From Molossus alvarezi (taxonomy: Eukaryota > Chordata > Mammalia > Chiroptera > Molossidae), in contig CM073893.1 of assembly GCA_037176705.1 (NCBI GenBank), positions 20,708,074 through 20,772,073 of the forward strand: a stretch of 64,000 bases of DNA, written 5' to 3'. The number at the start of each line of letters is the position of its first letter. Position 1 is the stretch's first letter. Positions 1-10,300 of this stretch are shown piece by piece. The notes beneath the pieces were generated by a model. That model worked only from the letters and a program-made list of their open reading frames with translations, did not search any database and was not told the DNA's origin. The translations under genes were made by a program, and so were the position numbers.

Positions 1-841
1 ATTGTGGGTTCATGATTGAGATGTGAATCCCACTGAAATCATCATGTGGCTAATGCCAGGTTACACAAAATCGAAATGCTTCCGATATCACGTATATATT
101 TTCAATAAACATTTATTATGCTGATTATTTTCTATTTGTTCCTTTCCCCCTAACCCTACATCCATTATTTCTGCCCTAGGGGTAAAAATGATCACTGTAG
201 GAGCCGCATCCTCTTGGTTTCTGTTATCCCTTGGCTTCTGTTGGGGTATTGCCAACCAGAGAGAGGCACTGGAGGAAGGCAGGCAGTAAGAGAAACGATT
301 GAAAAGTATTTTTATTTTTTAGTAAAGGTGGGGCCATTTTTGCTCTGTAATGTGGCACTGTGCTTTTCTTCTGGCAGCCCGTTTTGACCACCACCGTTCC
401 ATAGCTCCAGCTCAGCTCCATTCCCCTCTCCTACCACCATCCCTTGCTCCTTTCCCTTTCCACTGCCGCTGGAGCCTCGGGGACTCGGGATCTCTCCTCA
501 GTTCTGCTAACCCAGCTGCTCCCCTGCAAAGTACCCCTTATTTATATTCTCTCCAAAATCATTCTTCAGGTAGTCTACTATATTTTTCCTTCAAGTATTC
601 AAAAATAACAAGAAGTATTTTATTCAGTTGTTTCAGAGTTTAATATACTGGCTAATGTTCATAAAAGTACCCAAGCACTACCATTACTCAAAGTGAAAAT
701 AACTTTAATACCCTACAAAAAGTATTTGATTACATAGATACTCTAAATAGCTAAATAATAATATATTAATATTTTTCCACAGAGGTATCATGTCTTTGTG
801 TATTAATTGAACCAGATTCATCAAACTTGAAAAACTACCTG
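1..841. other. Unassigned non-coding DNA
   Basis: AT-rich intergenic sequence. I see no convincing exon, RNA gene or complete repeat. The short frames around 224-643 overlap on both strands and have no splice context or family resemblance. Confidence 0.5.
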
Positions 842-1125
842 AATTTTTCTTTTTTTTTTTTTTATTTTATTTTTTATTTTTTTATGAATTTATTTATTTA
901 TTTATTTTTTTGTTACAGATATTTTACCGTTTTACCCCATTGGCACCCCCCACCCCACCCCCCCTCCACCCTGTCCCCGGCTTAGTTGTCCATGTCCATT
1001 GGTCATGCATACATGCATATAAGTTCTGTGGTTTATCTCTTCCCACCCCCCCCACCCCCCATCCCCTCTTCTGAGGGATGTCAGTCTGTGCCCTACTTCC
1101 ATGTGTCTGGGTCTACTGTATTACC
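842..1125 (-). mobile_element. L1 3'-end fragment (minus)
   Basis: A T-rich start is followed by 'CCATTGGCACCCCC', 'GTCCATTGGTCATGCATACA' and 'TCTGAGGGATGTCAGTCTGT'. This matches a common laurasiatherian L1 3'-UTR type read in reverse. The same landmarks recur at 1860-2085 and partly at 26690-26785. The open frame across it is not a gene. Confidence 0.7.
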
Positions 1126-1859
1126 TGAATTTTTCTTAAACATGTATCTCAATGTTTGGTGGTATCTTATTTCAAAACAATCACACAATAGTAAATAATA
1201 ATAATAATACATGTTTTGAAGGCTACTATTTATAGTTTAATGAAGCACACCATGGTTTGTAAGGCACAGTCATTGTCATCAATTTTAAAATACTAAATGA
1301 GTAACTACACCAGTTTGGATCCATTTTTCCAATTGTGAAAAGAAAAAGCCAATAATCAAGATATAAAAACATGACCTAAGTTACCAGTGATAACCCAAAA
1401 TACCTGCCCCATTCATATGCTAAGGAAGGATCACAATTGTGTATAAACACAAAGTATGCATTTCTGTCAAGAATATTGAATGATCCCTTTAAAAAGTCAG
1501 AATCAAAAAGGGCCTCTGTTTCTGTCATTTAAAGAAGAGGTGTGCCTGCCAGTCCTACATACTACAACTTCTACAGCTCTTGGGATGATGGTGCCTTATT
1601 GTTGGAAGACAAATATCCCTTATTCAAAGATCACAAGGTAACCTATTTTTTGACAGCTGTGCTATTTTTTATACAAGCAGCATCAACCTGAAATACTCTC
1701 AACTCAATTTGAGATTATTTTTCTGAGACAAACTTAAAATCTGGGAAGACTTTTGAGTCCTAAGACATTCTGAAATCATAGTTAATGTTATTTAAAATAT
1801 ATTTGAATGACTGTTACAAAAATTATCTTTTGAACTCTGTACTTTAAAAGGAATTTGGA
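1126..1859. other. Unassigned spacer between two L1 ends
   Basis: AT-rich DNA without recognisable genes. It separates two L1 3' ends of the same family and orientation. Confidence 0.4.
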
Positions 1860-2085
1860 TATTTTTATTAATTTATTTTTGTGACAGATGTTTCTCCTTT
1901 TTTTTGCCCATTGACACCCTCCTCCCCATCCCTTCCACCCCATACCTGGCTCTGTTGTCCGTGTCCATCGGTTATGCGTACACGCATATAAGTACTGTGG
2001 CTTATCTCTCCCCTCCCCTCACCACCCCCTCTTCTGAGGGTTGTCAGTCTATACCCTACTTCCACGTCTCTGGGTCTACACCATT
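1860..2085 (-). mobile_element. L1 3'-end fragment (minus), second copy
   Basis: It shares the 842-1125 landmarks: 'CCATTGACACCC', 'GTCCGTGTCCATCGGTTATG' and 'TCTGAGGGTTGTCAGTCTAT'. It has diverged from the first copy, so these look like separate insertions or an old duplication. Confidence 0.7.
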
Positions 2086-2384
2086 CCTCAAACATGAACA
2101 AAAATGGTCTTTTAGAGAAAAACAAACAAAAGCATGTGAGCAGACACAAAACGGCACCTATGAAAGATTCCCTTCATAGGAAACGTCCAGCACAGGTGAA
2201 GGACCAGAGACGGGAAGCAGATCAGGGATTTCCAGGGCAGGAGGAGCGGGGAGAGAGGACTTTGGCGCAGGGTTCCTTTTGGGGTGATGGGCCATCCTGC
2301 ACCTAGACAGTGGTGGTGCCTGCGCAGCGTCCTGAGTGTCCTCCGTGCTCAGGAATGCCACAATTCAAAATACAAACGATCACT

Positions 2385-2394
2385 TTTATTTATT
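2385..2394 (-). terminator. Polyadenylation signal of the three-exon gene
   Basis: Two overlapping AATAAA hexamers on the minus strand lie about 18-27 bases downstream of the stop codon of the gene at 2412-4089. That fits a 3' end with almost no 3' UTR. Confidence 0.5.
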
Positions 2395-2411
2395 ACTTAC
2401 AACTAATTACA

Positions 2412-4089
2412 TCATGGAGAGAGGAAGCATAAAAGAAGAAAGAAGAGTAAAGAACAAGTAAAAGACCCAAAAATACCTCGAAAAATAAAGACAACAAAAT
2501 AAATGACTGAGTCACGCCACGGAGCAGCCCAAAATGCAAAAATGGCGAAAAATAACAGGAGAAGGTCAACAAAATGGGGTGAGACAAGTTTTTCTGCTGG
2601 GCGATGGCAAGCAGTCTCAGCCAGCTGCTCTGGAGCCGGACCTGAAGAAAGGTGCAAAGGGAGCCCTTCCTCTGAGGCAGGAACCCGGGCAGGACCCAGC
2701 CAGGGTCCTTCAGCCAGGGGTGGGGGCGCCTGAGCCAGGTCAGGAGAGGCTGCCCAGGCCGGTCCCGGCTCCGGAGCTGCAGCGGCAGCGGCAGCGGCTG
2801 CTGGAGGTGGCAGGGTCTCTGGAACTGGACACCCCTCCGGGTCCGTCCCTGCATCGGGCTCCCTGGGATGGACGGCAGCTGGCTCTGCCTCCTGGGCTGG
2901 TGCTGGAGTTGTGAGAGGAGAAAAGATCACCCACGCGCCTGCATTTCCACGTGCCCCCCAGAGACAGAACACAGCCACAGCCCAGGGCCCACAACAGCAC
3001 ATGCTCTCCCCCGGGAGTCCGGCAGACGGCTGGTCTGAGGCCAGTCTTTGCTCCTGGCCCGCCTCTGGGGGTGCTCTGTGTGTCTGGCACCAAACCTTCC
3101 CCATCAGCTCGCATGTACCTCCGCCCCCCATCCCACGCCGACCTCCCCCAACTGCTCACCCCTGGGCTCTGCCTCCTCGGGCTCCAGGTCATCCGGCCGG
3201 GCCCATTGAACATCAGCACCGTGCGCCAGGTCGCAGTTGACAAATCTCACCTTCTTGCCCAGGCTGGGCTGCTTCGGGATTGTGGGGCTGTGCCCGGGCC
3301 GCTTCAGGATTGGGGGCCTGTAGAGGCTGGGCAGCTTTGGGGAAGCAATGCCACCGTGGCCAAGCCCTGGATCCCCAGACCCCCAGGTGGCCTCACTCAA
3401 GTCAGGCCTGCTCCGGCCCTCCATGGTGAGGCTCACCTGCCCCACACTGGGGAACATGGGGAGAGGGTCTTCCTCGGCCAGCTGCTCATCCTCCTTGTTC
3501 TGGGTTGAAATCTGCAATGACAGTGACCGGCAGCCGGTCGGGAGGCCTCAAGCCCTGCCCTGGTCCTAGTCTCTGCTGCCTCTGCCCACTGGACCTTCTG
3601 CTCCCGGATCAGGCCCAGCCCTGTGTCTGCACAGACCTCCACCCAGGGGAGATGAGAGTCACCTCCAGGGCTCGGGAGAAACCTCAGGCAGAGGGTGCTG
3701 CCCACTCTCCCTGTCTACCAAGCCAGCCTTGACCTGGGGTGTGAACGTGACCTGCCCACCAGGCTTCTGACCTCTTCACCCTCAACCTGTTCCTGCTGAG
3801 GACAGTCCCTTACTATGTGAACCCCGTTCAGCATGCTCGCGCACACACACACACACACACACACCCCACACGGAGGGGACTTAGGGTTGGTCAGGTGGGA
3901 TCAGAGTGGTGGCCGGGTCTGAACAAAACGTCCTGGGCCTCCCTGAGTTACCTCTTGGTCCCGCCTTGAAAAGGGCCACGGGCGCCTGGGCGGAGTCCAG
4001 GTCCAGCGTCGGCCACGACGGAACCTACTCTCGTCACTGGCTCTTTGGAGGCCACGGCCTCGGGTCACTGGTAGACAGCACGAGAACAT
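2412..4089 (-). CDS. Unrecognised three-exon gene, possible tail-anchored protein
   Basis: The model has three minus-strand coding exons. Exon 1 is 4089-3952, starting at an ATG (MFSCCLPVTRG...) and ending in donor GAG|GTAACT. Exon 2 is 3511-3160, with acceptor TTGCAG and donor GGG|GTGAGC. Exon 3 is 2902-2412, with acceptor CTCCAG, stop at 2412. Phases agree (0, then 1), giving about 325 residues. Exon 1 is Cys then Arg/Trp rich. Exon 2 is acidic then basic and holds GKKVRFV, which resembles an RVxF-type PP1 docking motif. Exon 3 is Pro/Ala rich with an alanine run and ends in about 50 hydrophobic residues that could be one or two membrane segments. The hydrophobic tail may simply reflect a T-rich sense strand. 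I do not recognise the family; the MFSCC start faintly recalls RalGDS-like predicted proteins, which is only a guess. Transcription is not shown. Confidence 0.5.
3841..3864. repeat. (CA)n microsatellite
   Basis: About 11 CA units lie within the first intron of the three-exon model. Confidence 0.85.
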
Positions 4090-4191
4090 TGTGTCCTCTC
4101 CAATGTCTGTACCCAAGTGAGCTGGGTAGGGGCAGTTAGAGAAGGTCGCTGCCTGGCGACCAGGGTTCCAAGTTCTGTTGGGCTCCATCGT

Positions 4192-4281
4192 CAGGAAGTG
4201 AGGTCTGAGGAGATGCTCGGGGTTCATGACCCAGGCAGGAAGTGAGGTCAGAGGAGATGCTTGGGGTAGATGACCCAGGCA
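4192..4281. repeat. Two-copy 44-bp tandem repeat
   Basis: The motif starting CAGGAAGTGAGGTC occurs at 4192 and again at 4236, a period of 44, with few mismatches. It lies about 100 bp upstream of the proposed start codon of the three-exon gene and abuts a SINE. Confidence 0.75.
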
Positions 4282-4286
4282 GTGAC

Positions 4287-4287
<1 letters not shown>

Positions 4288-4322
<35 letters not shown>

Positions 4323-4485
4323 TTGATGTGAGAGAGTCACATCGATGGTTGCCTCCCACACAACCCCGACTGGGGCTGGAGATCAAACCTGCAACCCAGG
4401 TCCGTGCCCTTGACTGGGAATCGAACCCAAGACCCTCTGGTCCTCGGGCTGATGCTCTAACCGCTGAACCAAACTGGTCAAGGCT
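4288..4485 (-). mobile_element. Ves-type SINE
   Basis: Reverse copy. A (GA)n body at 4288-4318 precedes the complement of the tRNA-like head ending 'ACCAAACTGGTCAAGGC'. It supplies false coding sequence to a frame running into exon 1 of the three-exon model. Confidence 0.85.
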
Positions 4486-5134
4486 GATTCACCACTCTTG
4501 TCTCTTCCTTCCACCCTGTGGACGGCTGCAATTTAGGGCACCTCAGGATGTTTCTCTCGTCACGGGATTGGGGCTTCTTGCCCAGCAGTGTTGTCACACA
4601 GGAGGAGATCCCCTCTTTTGGGCCTCCTCGCTGCGTGCTCAGCCACACCCACCTACAGTGACAGGACGAGCAAGCGAGAAGTACGGATGCAAAGTCTCAA
4701 GGCAAAAATACATTAAAAAAAATATTATAAAAAGTCCCTTTTGATGAAGGGAGCAGATGATCTCCTTGAGGACGGGTGCATTACACACAGCTCTCCCAGT
4801 CTGCCTGGGTCCAGGCTCACCACTCCATGGCAGCAGACAAGTAACCAACCGCTTTGAGGATTTTTAACCCGTGTTAAATGCAATCAATTATGTAAAAATG
4901 CATTTCAGTCTATAAAACATAATACAAGTATGAGGAAGATATTCTGGTTTTCCCCCCTCCTACTGGGATGGAGGGGCCACCTCTCTGTGCATGGAGCACA
5001 CCCAGCCAGCTGAGCCGCATAAGCGGGGCCAGAGGCCTGGGTGTGTCCTCTTCTCAGTCCCCCCAGTGCCACCCGCATACCCTGGGCACACACCACATGC
5101 TGACAAGGTGGTCCTTCGCCATGAGGCTGTTCTC

Positions 5135-5400
5135 TCTGTCTTGCAGGCAGGAGTCTTAGGGGAGGGCTCAGGGGAGGGTTTCAATAAAATAGTCATCAGC
5201 TTTCTAGGTGTGCTCCTTCAGGGTCGTGCTCCTCACTGATTGGTCACTGTCAGGGCAGGGCTCATTAGTCATTGCAGCTGGTCCTGGAGTCACCCACCGG
5301 GTTGTGCTGTTTTTGGGGTCTGGAGCTGAAATATAACTGATGCTTATATGTTACTTCTAGAGAGGTGACCTTGTTTTTCAAACAAATCTGGCCCAGAGAT
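5135..5400 (-). mobile_element. LTR-like fragment
   Basis: It shares the ordered motifs 'CATCAGCTTTC', 'CCTTCAGGGTC', 'CAGCTGGTCCTG' and 'GGAGCTGAAA' with 16765-17010 and 19000-19230. Copies of this kind near minus-strand AATAAA signals suggest an ERV LTR family. The family name is not known to me. Confidence 0.5.
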
Positions 5401-5410
5401 TCTTAGTCCC

Positions 5411-5614
5411 TTTATTATTATTTTTAATTGATTTTAGAGACAGAGGAAGGGAGAAAGAGAGAGAGATAGAAACATCGATGGGAGAGGACATGGATTGGCC
5501 GCCTCCTGCATGCCCCCCACTGGGGATCAGGCCCACACCCTGGGCAGGTGCCCTGACCGGGAATCCAACAGGGATCTCTTGGCGCAGGGCCCATGCTCAG
5601 CCACACCGGCCAGG
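5411..5614 (-). mobile_element. Ves-type SINE
   Basis: Reverse copy of the 'TGTGGCTCAG' subtype, with a T-rich start, a GA-rich body, box B complement 'GGGAATCCAAC' and head 'CACACCGGCCAGG'. Confidence 0.85.
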
Positions 5615-5718
5615 CGGAGGGGACCTTCTGTGTCCGCTATAAATTGCTCTGTCAGCTTGTTCCGACGTCTGTCTCGGTTTCCCGTTCCACCTGCCCTGGC
5701 TTACTGGCACGTGTCAAA

Positions 5719-5742
5719 CACACACACACAACACACACACAC
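5719..5742. repeat. (CA)n microsatellite
   Basis: Short imperfect CA run, no gene context. Confidence 0.8.
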
Positions 5743-6074
5743 AGACTTTTTGGAGTGGCTTGTGGTTTGCCAATCCATCCCTATTTCTGGAAGACCACTT
5801 TAGAGAAAATTCGAAGATCACTGTTCAGAACCGCACCCACAGGGCTAGGAGAGGACAGATTTCTGTCTGGGGTAGAGGGCTGGGCACCCCTAGGAGGTGC
5901 CATTGCCAGAGACCCACGCCCTCTGTCCCGGGCGTCCAGCCTGCCGCCCTGCCTCCAGATCCCCGCCGGTGCCAACTCTGCTGCCCAGAGGACCGGAGCC
6001 CGGACGCAGCGACACGGAGCACCCAGGGCATGAGCGCTGGGCTGTGCGCCACTGGGGCCTGGGCCCGCCGGGGT

Positions 6075-6640
6075 GCGGGGCGGCCACCACGGTGGTCTCC
6101 TGTCGCAGTTTGCCCCGCGCCACTGCTTCCAAAAAGAACAATGCTGCGCAGCGGACTCTGTGCTTTCTACCCTCTCTACTGCCTTTTCCTAGCCCAATGT
6201 ACTGGAACTTGTCCAGGAAAAAGGGCAGCGACTCATCAGCATATCCCCCCAACCCGTTCTCATGGGACTGTGGCTGAGTTTCCCGCGGACAGAGCGCGGC
6301 CGCCGCGGCGCTGCACCAGCTGGAGTCAAAGGGCGGCGTCTCTGGTTTGGGACAGTGAAAACGAAGCCCTCGCAGAAGACCTGGTTTAAAGCAGGAACAG
6401 TTTATTGCCCGCCTCTGGCCTCTCCACGTGCGTCCAGGGAGGTGAGATGTCACCCGACGGGGCGCCTGCTGTGCGGCTGTGGCTTGGAGATGTGTTAAAG
6501 CCCCAATATGTCCATTTGGGGAGCGGTTCCGGGCAAGAACAACAAAAGGGGCCGGGAGAAAGCAACTCTAAAAAGCATCTTTTTGGTATAGCCAAGTTTC
6601 CTTCCTAACCAGAACTACAGGGACATTTTTACAGCCTGGA
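6075..6640 (-). mobile_element. Possible ERV LTR (minus)
   Basis: GC-rich stretch with a minus-strand AATAAA (complement at 6401-6406) in the context 'CAATAAACTGTTCCTGC', a typical LTR polyadenylation context. Overlapping frames of 60-210 codons on both strands show no protein family. Boundaries are uncertain, and it could instead be a GC-rich promoter or CpG-type region. Confidence 0.35.
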
Positions 6641-7254
6641 TGGAGAAGAGCCCTGACTTGGTGTGTTGCTTAGCATCAAAAAGTGTTAATAAAACCATGA
6701 AGGTGAAAACTTACAATAAATGGTGGTAGAAGCTCATTATTGAATGCTTGATGGCTAAGTGGGGAAAGAGGTAGCCTTGCTTCCAAATATTTTTGCAGAA
6801 AGATACCAAACATTACTTTGGGAATTAATGGAAATGGAGTTCTTGGTACGTTAAGTTCAGTCTGACTCTGCTACCAATTGGTGGTGTGGACTTTCTAAGA
6901 TGGCCAAAGTGATTAGCATGAGCTTATGATGAATTTTTTTTTCGAATATATTGAGTACTCACTGTGCACAGAATTGTCTTTATCGATATGAAGCTCTTCA
7001 TACACACATCTGCTATCACCTTTTGTATCTTTTTGTTTTGCCCTCTCTGTTCCTGTCCTTCCTACCCCAAAGAAAGGCCAAGGCAGGGAAGGTGATGGCA
7101 TAGTGGGGGTGATCCATGGGGAGGGTAACCAAACTGAGAGTTAATACCTGAAATCTTGCCCTAGGTGGCTCCTGAAACTAGCAAACATGAAAACATATGA
7201 GGAATTAAATCAATCATTGGTATGCTAGCTCTCAGAAAAAAAATAATTTACATT
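6641..7254. other. Unassigned non-coding DNA
   Basis: Unique-looking AT-rich sequence with no supported gene. Confidence 0.4.
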
Positions 7255-7472
7255 ATTATTTTTTTATTATCATTGATTTTCAGAGAGAGAGGAAGGGGGA
7301 CAGAGATGGAAAAATCGATGTGAGTGAGAAACATTGATCGGCTGCCTCCTGCGTTCCCCCTACTGGGGATCGAGCCCGAAACCGATTGAGCATGTGCCCT
7401 GACCGGGAATCGAACCAGGATCTCTCAGCTCACGGAGCGATGCTCAATCCACTGAACCACACCTGCCGGGCT
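7255..7472 (-). mobile_element. Ves-type SINE
   Basis: Reverse copy: T-rich tail complement, GA body, two box-B-like segments ('GGGGATCGAGCC' and 'GGGAATCGAACC') and head 'CACACCTGCCGGG'. Confidence 0.85.
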
Positions 7473-8545
7473 CTCTGGGACAATTTAACAAACTTTGCAA
7501 CCACTTCTCCTAGACTTACCAGGAGAATCAGACTAGGCGATGAGATTGTTATTTTATTAAAATTTCTACAACCAATAACCATAACCCATTAGTTATACCA
7601 CCAAAGTATAGATAAATGTGGGAAAAAATGAAAAATATCTGCAAATAGTTGCAAAACTGAAGGCAAAGGTTGCCTTTTTGGAAATCATACTCCCAACTGC
7701 TGTATTTATAGTATCTGTAGAGAAAAAGAACTTAAATATGGCCAAGTACTTAAAATGGCCCTGGTAATGTTTGCTTGCAGGAGGGGGCCCAAGTTTGCTT
7801 CCTGGGAAACTCCAAGCTAAATTGCAGTTCAAGACTGAGACCCAGCCAGTGCTGGTTTCTACACTTGGTCTCCTTGCTGGAAAATGGCATGGAGATAGAT
7901 GCAGACTGACCACCTCACGACTACCAGTATGAATTAGAAGATGGCTGGGTGATTTCCTGCTCCTTAATCTGTCTCTCTCAATTTGTCCACCTCCAAAGGT
8001 TCTTACAATGTTGGAGAACAATGACAATCCCTGGGTAGTTATAATTTCAGCCTAATGAATATATAGGTGTAAATGGGGGAATGTGTACACCCACAGAAGA
8101 GAACAATAAGTGACATCAGCCCTAAATCTCTGAATATACTTGTGCTACAGGCAGTTAGACAGGAGCAGAGCAAGGATGATGGGCCAGCTACAGAAACTCA
8201 CCAGGGCAGAGAGCCCCAGATGCCTAGAAAGAGGCAAAACTGGGAAACAAAAACTTCGCCCCCAAGGTACCCTTTCCTCCCGAGCACATCGCAGGTCCTG
8301 CCCCCCCCCTTTTCCTTCCCTAAAAATAACATCTAGGCCTCAGTTGTGTTTCGGCTCCAGACCCAGAAAAGCAGCAAAATCAGACGAGTGACCCCATGGC
8401 TGCCTCAGGACCAGCTGCAGGGGCGCTGGCGTGGACCAATCAGAGGACACCTCGACCCTGGAAGAGCACACCTGGGAAGCTGATGAATATTCTCTTGAAC
8501 CTACCCTGACACCTCCCTAAGATACCTACCTGTAAGAGAGAGAAA
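7473..8545. other. Unassigned non-coding DNA
   Basis: A 144-codon minus-strand frame at 7593-8027 has no recognisable domain or splice framework. I see no gene here. Confidence 0.4.
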
Positions 8546-8757
8546 GCCCCGCGGGTGTGGCTCAGTGATTGAGCGTGGACCCATGCACCAAGAGGTCACC
8601 GGTTTGATTCCTAGTCAGGGCACAGGCCAGGTTGTGGGCCAAATCCCCAGCGGGGAGCATACAGGAGGCGGCCAATTCATGTTTCTATCTCTCTCTTCCT
8701 CTCTCTCTAAAATAAATCAAGAAAAAAATCTTTTTAATAAATAAATAAAATTTGGAA
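8546..8757 (+). mobile_element. Ves-type SINE
   Basis: Forward copy, 'GTGTGGCTCAGTGATTGAGC' subtype, ending in an A-rich AATAAATAAA tail. Confidence 0.85.
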
Positions 8758-8772
8758 AATTGTTCACTTTCT

Positions 8773-8944
8773 GCCCTGGCCGTGTGACTCCATTAGTTGG
8801 AACATCATCCTGTGCACCCAGAGGTTTGTGGTTTGATTCCCAGTCTGGGCACATACCTAGGTTTTGTGTTTGGTCCTGTATGGAGGCAGCTGATGGATGT
8901 TTCTCTCTCTCTTTCTCCTTCTTCAAAAAAAAATATATCCTCAG
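8773..8944 (+). mobile_element. Diverged Ves-type SINE
   Basis: Forward copy with a degraded head (CCCTGGCCGTGTGACTCCA), box B 'GGTTTGATTCCC', a TC-rich body and the tail 'ATATCCTCAGG'. It ends next to the STEEP1 retrocopy. Confidence 0.75.
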
Positions 8945-9420
8945 GTTTTCTGGGCAACTCTTACATTTGGCGTTGAGTTTGTGGGTTTCTCCAGTGAACT
9001 ATGTCTAAAGTTGTGTCTCAGTTGGCTGTCTGCTCTGACACCCGGGACCGGGAGGACTATGACGCCAGGGAGAAGCCCCTCCTTGTCTACCACTGTTTGT
9101 GTGGCCAGACGGTTCTGGTGCTGGACTGTCAGTTGGAGAAACTGCCCATGAGGCTCCAGGATGGGTCCCGAGTGATTGATGCTGCCAAACATGCCCACAA
9201 GTTTCGTGACACAGAAGACAGGAGACTGTCTTCGCAGGCTGAAGGCGCTGCAAGAGAACAGGAAGAACGTGCAGTCCGGATGCCTCTCCTCCACCAGTCC
9301 CAGCCAAAGAGCGCTCCCGTGACCTCCACTGTGCGTGGGGCAGTAGTCAAGTTTGGCCAGGGTTTGGGAAAAACAAATATATATACTCAGAAGCTAGAGC
9401 CTCCTCTGAAGATGATGACC
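8945..9420 (+). pseudogene. STEEP1P: STEEP1 (CXorf56) processed pseudogene, 5' part
   Basis: The ATG at 9001 opens a frame resembling STEEP1, an ER protein that supports STING trafficking. Recognisable landmarks are [49 protein letters not shown] and [14 protein letters not shown]. The copy has no introns, as expected for a retrocopy. Between about 9225 and 9290 the reading frame departs from the family and returns, so paired small indels have scrambled that region, including the part expected to carry metal-binding cysteines. The sequence continues after an LTR insertion at 9782. About 55 bases before the ATG are probably 5' UTR. I call it a pseudogene because of the frame damage and the LTR split. 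Confidence 0.88.
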
Positions 9421-9781
9421 TGTAAAGGACAAACACATGACCTTGCCCCCTGGATTTTAAGGGAGTGGCAAGAACTATCTGCTAATAGACAACCACTGCA
9501 TTGTCTAGATAACCATTGCTTTGTGCACAGAAACTGATTGTTCCCTCAGGCATAACAGCTAACCGCAAATATCTGCTTCTGCACGCGCTTGCTTGCTCGC
9601 ATACCCTTAACCCAAATTCCTTAACAGGGGCTAAGATAACTATATAAGCAACCCACCCCCTGAGCTCGGGGCTGCTCTCTCCTCTGAGTGGGATGGGGCA
9701 GTCGCCGCGCGGCTAATCAAGCTCTCTTAATTTGAACCCAGTTCGGAGTCTGAGTCTGGTCTGTCTCGTTGGTCTACAACA
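9421..9781 (+). mobile_element. Solo ERV LTR inside the STEEP1 retrocopy
   Basis: A 361-bp element starts TGTAAAGG and ends CTACAACA (TG...CA ends). It has a TATA box 'TATATAAG' at 9641-9648, then a pyrimidine-rich R-like region and a degraded poly(A) signal 'TAATCAAG'. The left flank ends GATGACC and the right flank resumes ACCAAACGG. These rejoin the STEEP1 reading 'ATGATGACCAAACGG' with a short (3-4 bp) target duplication. No gag, pol or env sequence is present, so it is a solo LTR from LTR-LTR recombination. The style suggests a gamma-like (class I) ERV. Confidence 0.8.
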
Positions 9782-10067
9782 ACCAAACGGACTAAAGACA
9801 TGGGCAGTTCAGCTCTGCACTGTGTCACTGGGATGGAGAGGAAGAGGAGACTGAGGCTCGGGAAGTTGCTGGCTCGTGTGCACAGAATGCCCAAGTGATT
9901 GAAAAACAGCCCAGCTCAAAGGTGCAGGCGAAAGGCGGCTGCCAGAGCTGGCTGAACCGGAAGCCAACAAAGGAAAACTGAAGGGGACTTTGATTGACAA
10001 CCAGTTCAAATGATCAGGACCTTTCTCTGAACCCAAGCAATTAGACCAGAAGGCAGAACTCTTTCTT
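9782..10067 (+). pseudogene. STEEP1P: STEEP1 processed pseudogene, 3' part
   Basis: The sequence resumes exactly where the 5' part stopped (TKRTKDMG). A frameshift soon follows. Later stretches in shifted frames match the acidic segment and the coiled-coil-like C-terminus, ending GTLIDNQFK with TGA at 10011-10013. The next roughly 50 bases are likely 3' UTR, running into an L1 3' end. Confidence 0.85.
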
Positions 10068-10300
10068 TTTCTCCTTTTTATTGAATTTTTATGGTGATAC
10101 TGGTTCACAAAATAATACAAGTTTCAGGTGCACAGTTCTACAACACATCACCTGTACGCTTATTGTGTGTTCTCCGCCCCAAATCAAGTCTCCGCGCATC
10201 ACTGTCTCTCCACCCACACCCTCCTCTACCTCTCCACCCGCACCTGCAGCAATCACCACACTGTTGTCTGTGTCCATGAGTAAAATAATTTTTTTTTAAT
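10068..10300 (-). mobile_element. L1 3'-end fragment (minus)
   Basis: 'TTTATTGAATTTTTATGGTG', 'ACAAGTTTCAGGTGCACAG', 'TACAACACATCA', 'CAAGTCTCC' and 'CACACTGTTGTCTGTGTCCA' are the reverse of the L1 3' UTR also found forward at 36197-36480. The TAATAC-type frames across it are not genes. Confidence 0.8.

Noticed and set aside
5760..6453. Overlapping frames of 126-209 codons on both strands
   Set aside because: GC-rich region. No consistent splice sites or family resemblance, and likely LTR or CpG-type sequence.
9001..9537. Functional STEEP1 gene
   Set aside because: Intronless, scrambled by small indels, interrupted by an LTR, and frameshifted in the 3' half. The 178-codon frame runs into LTR sequence.
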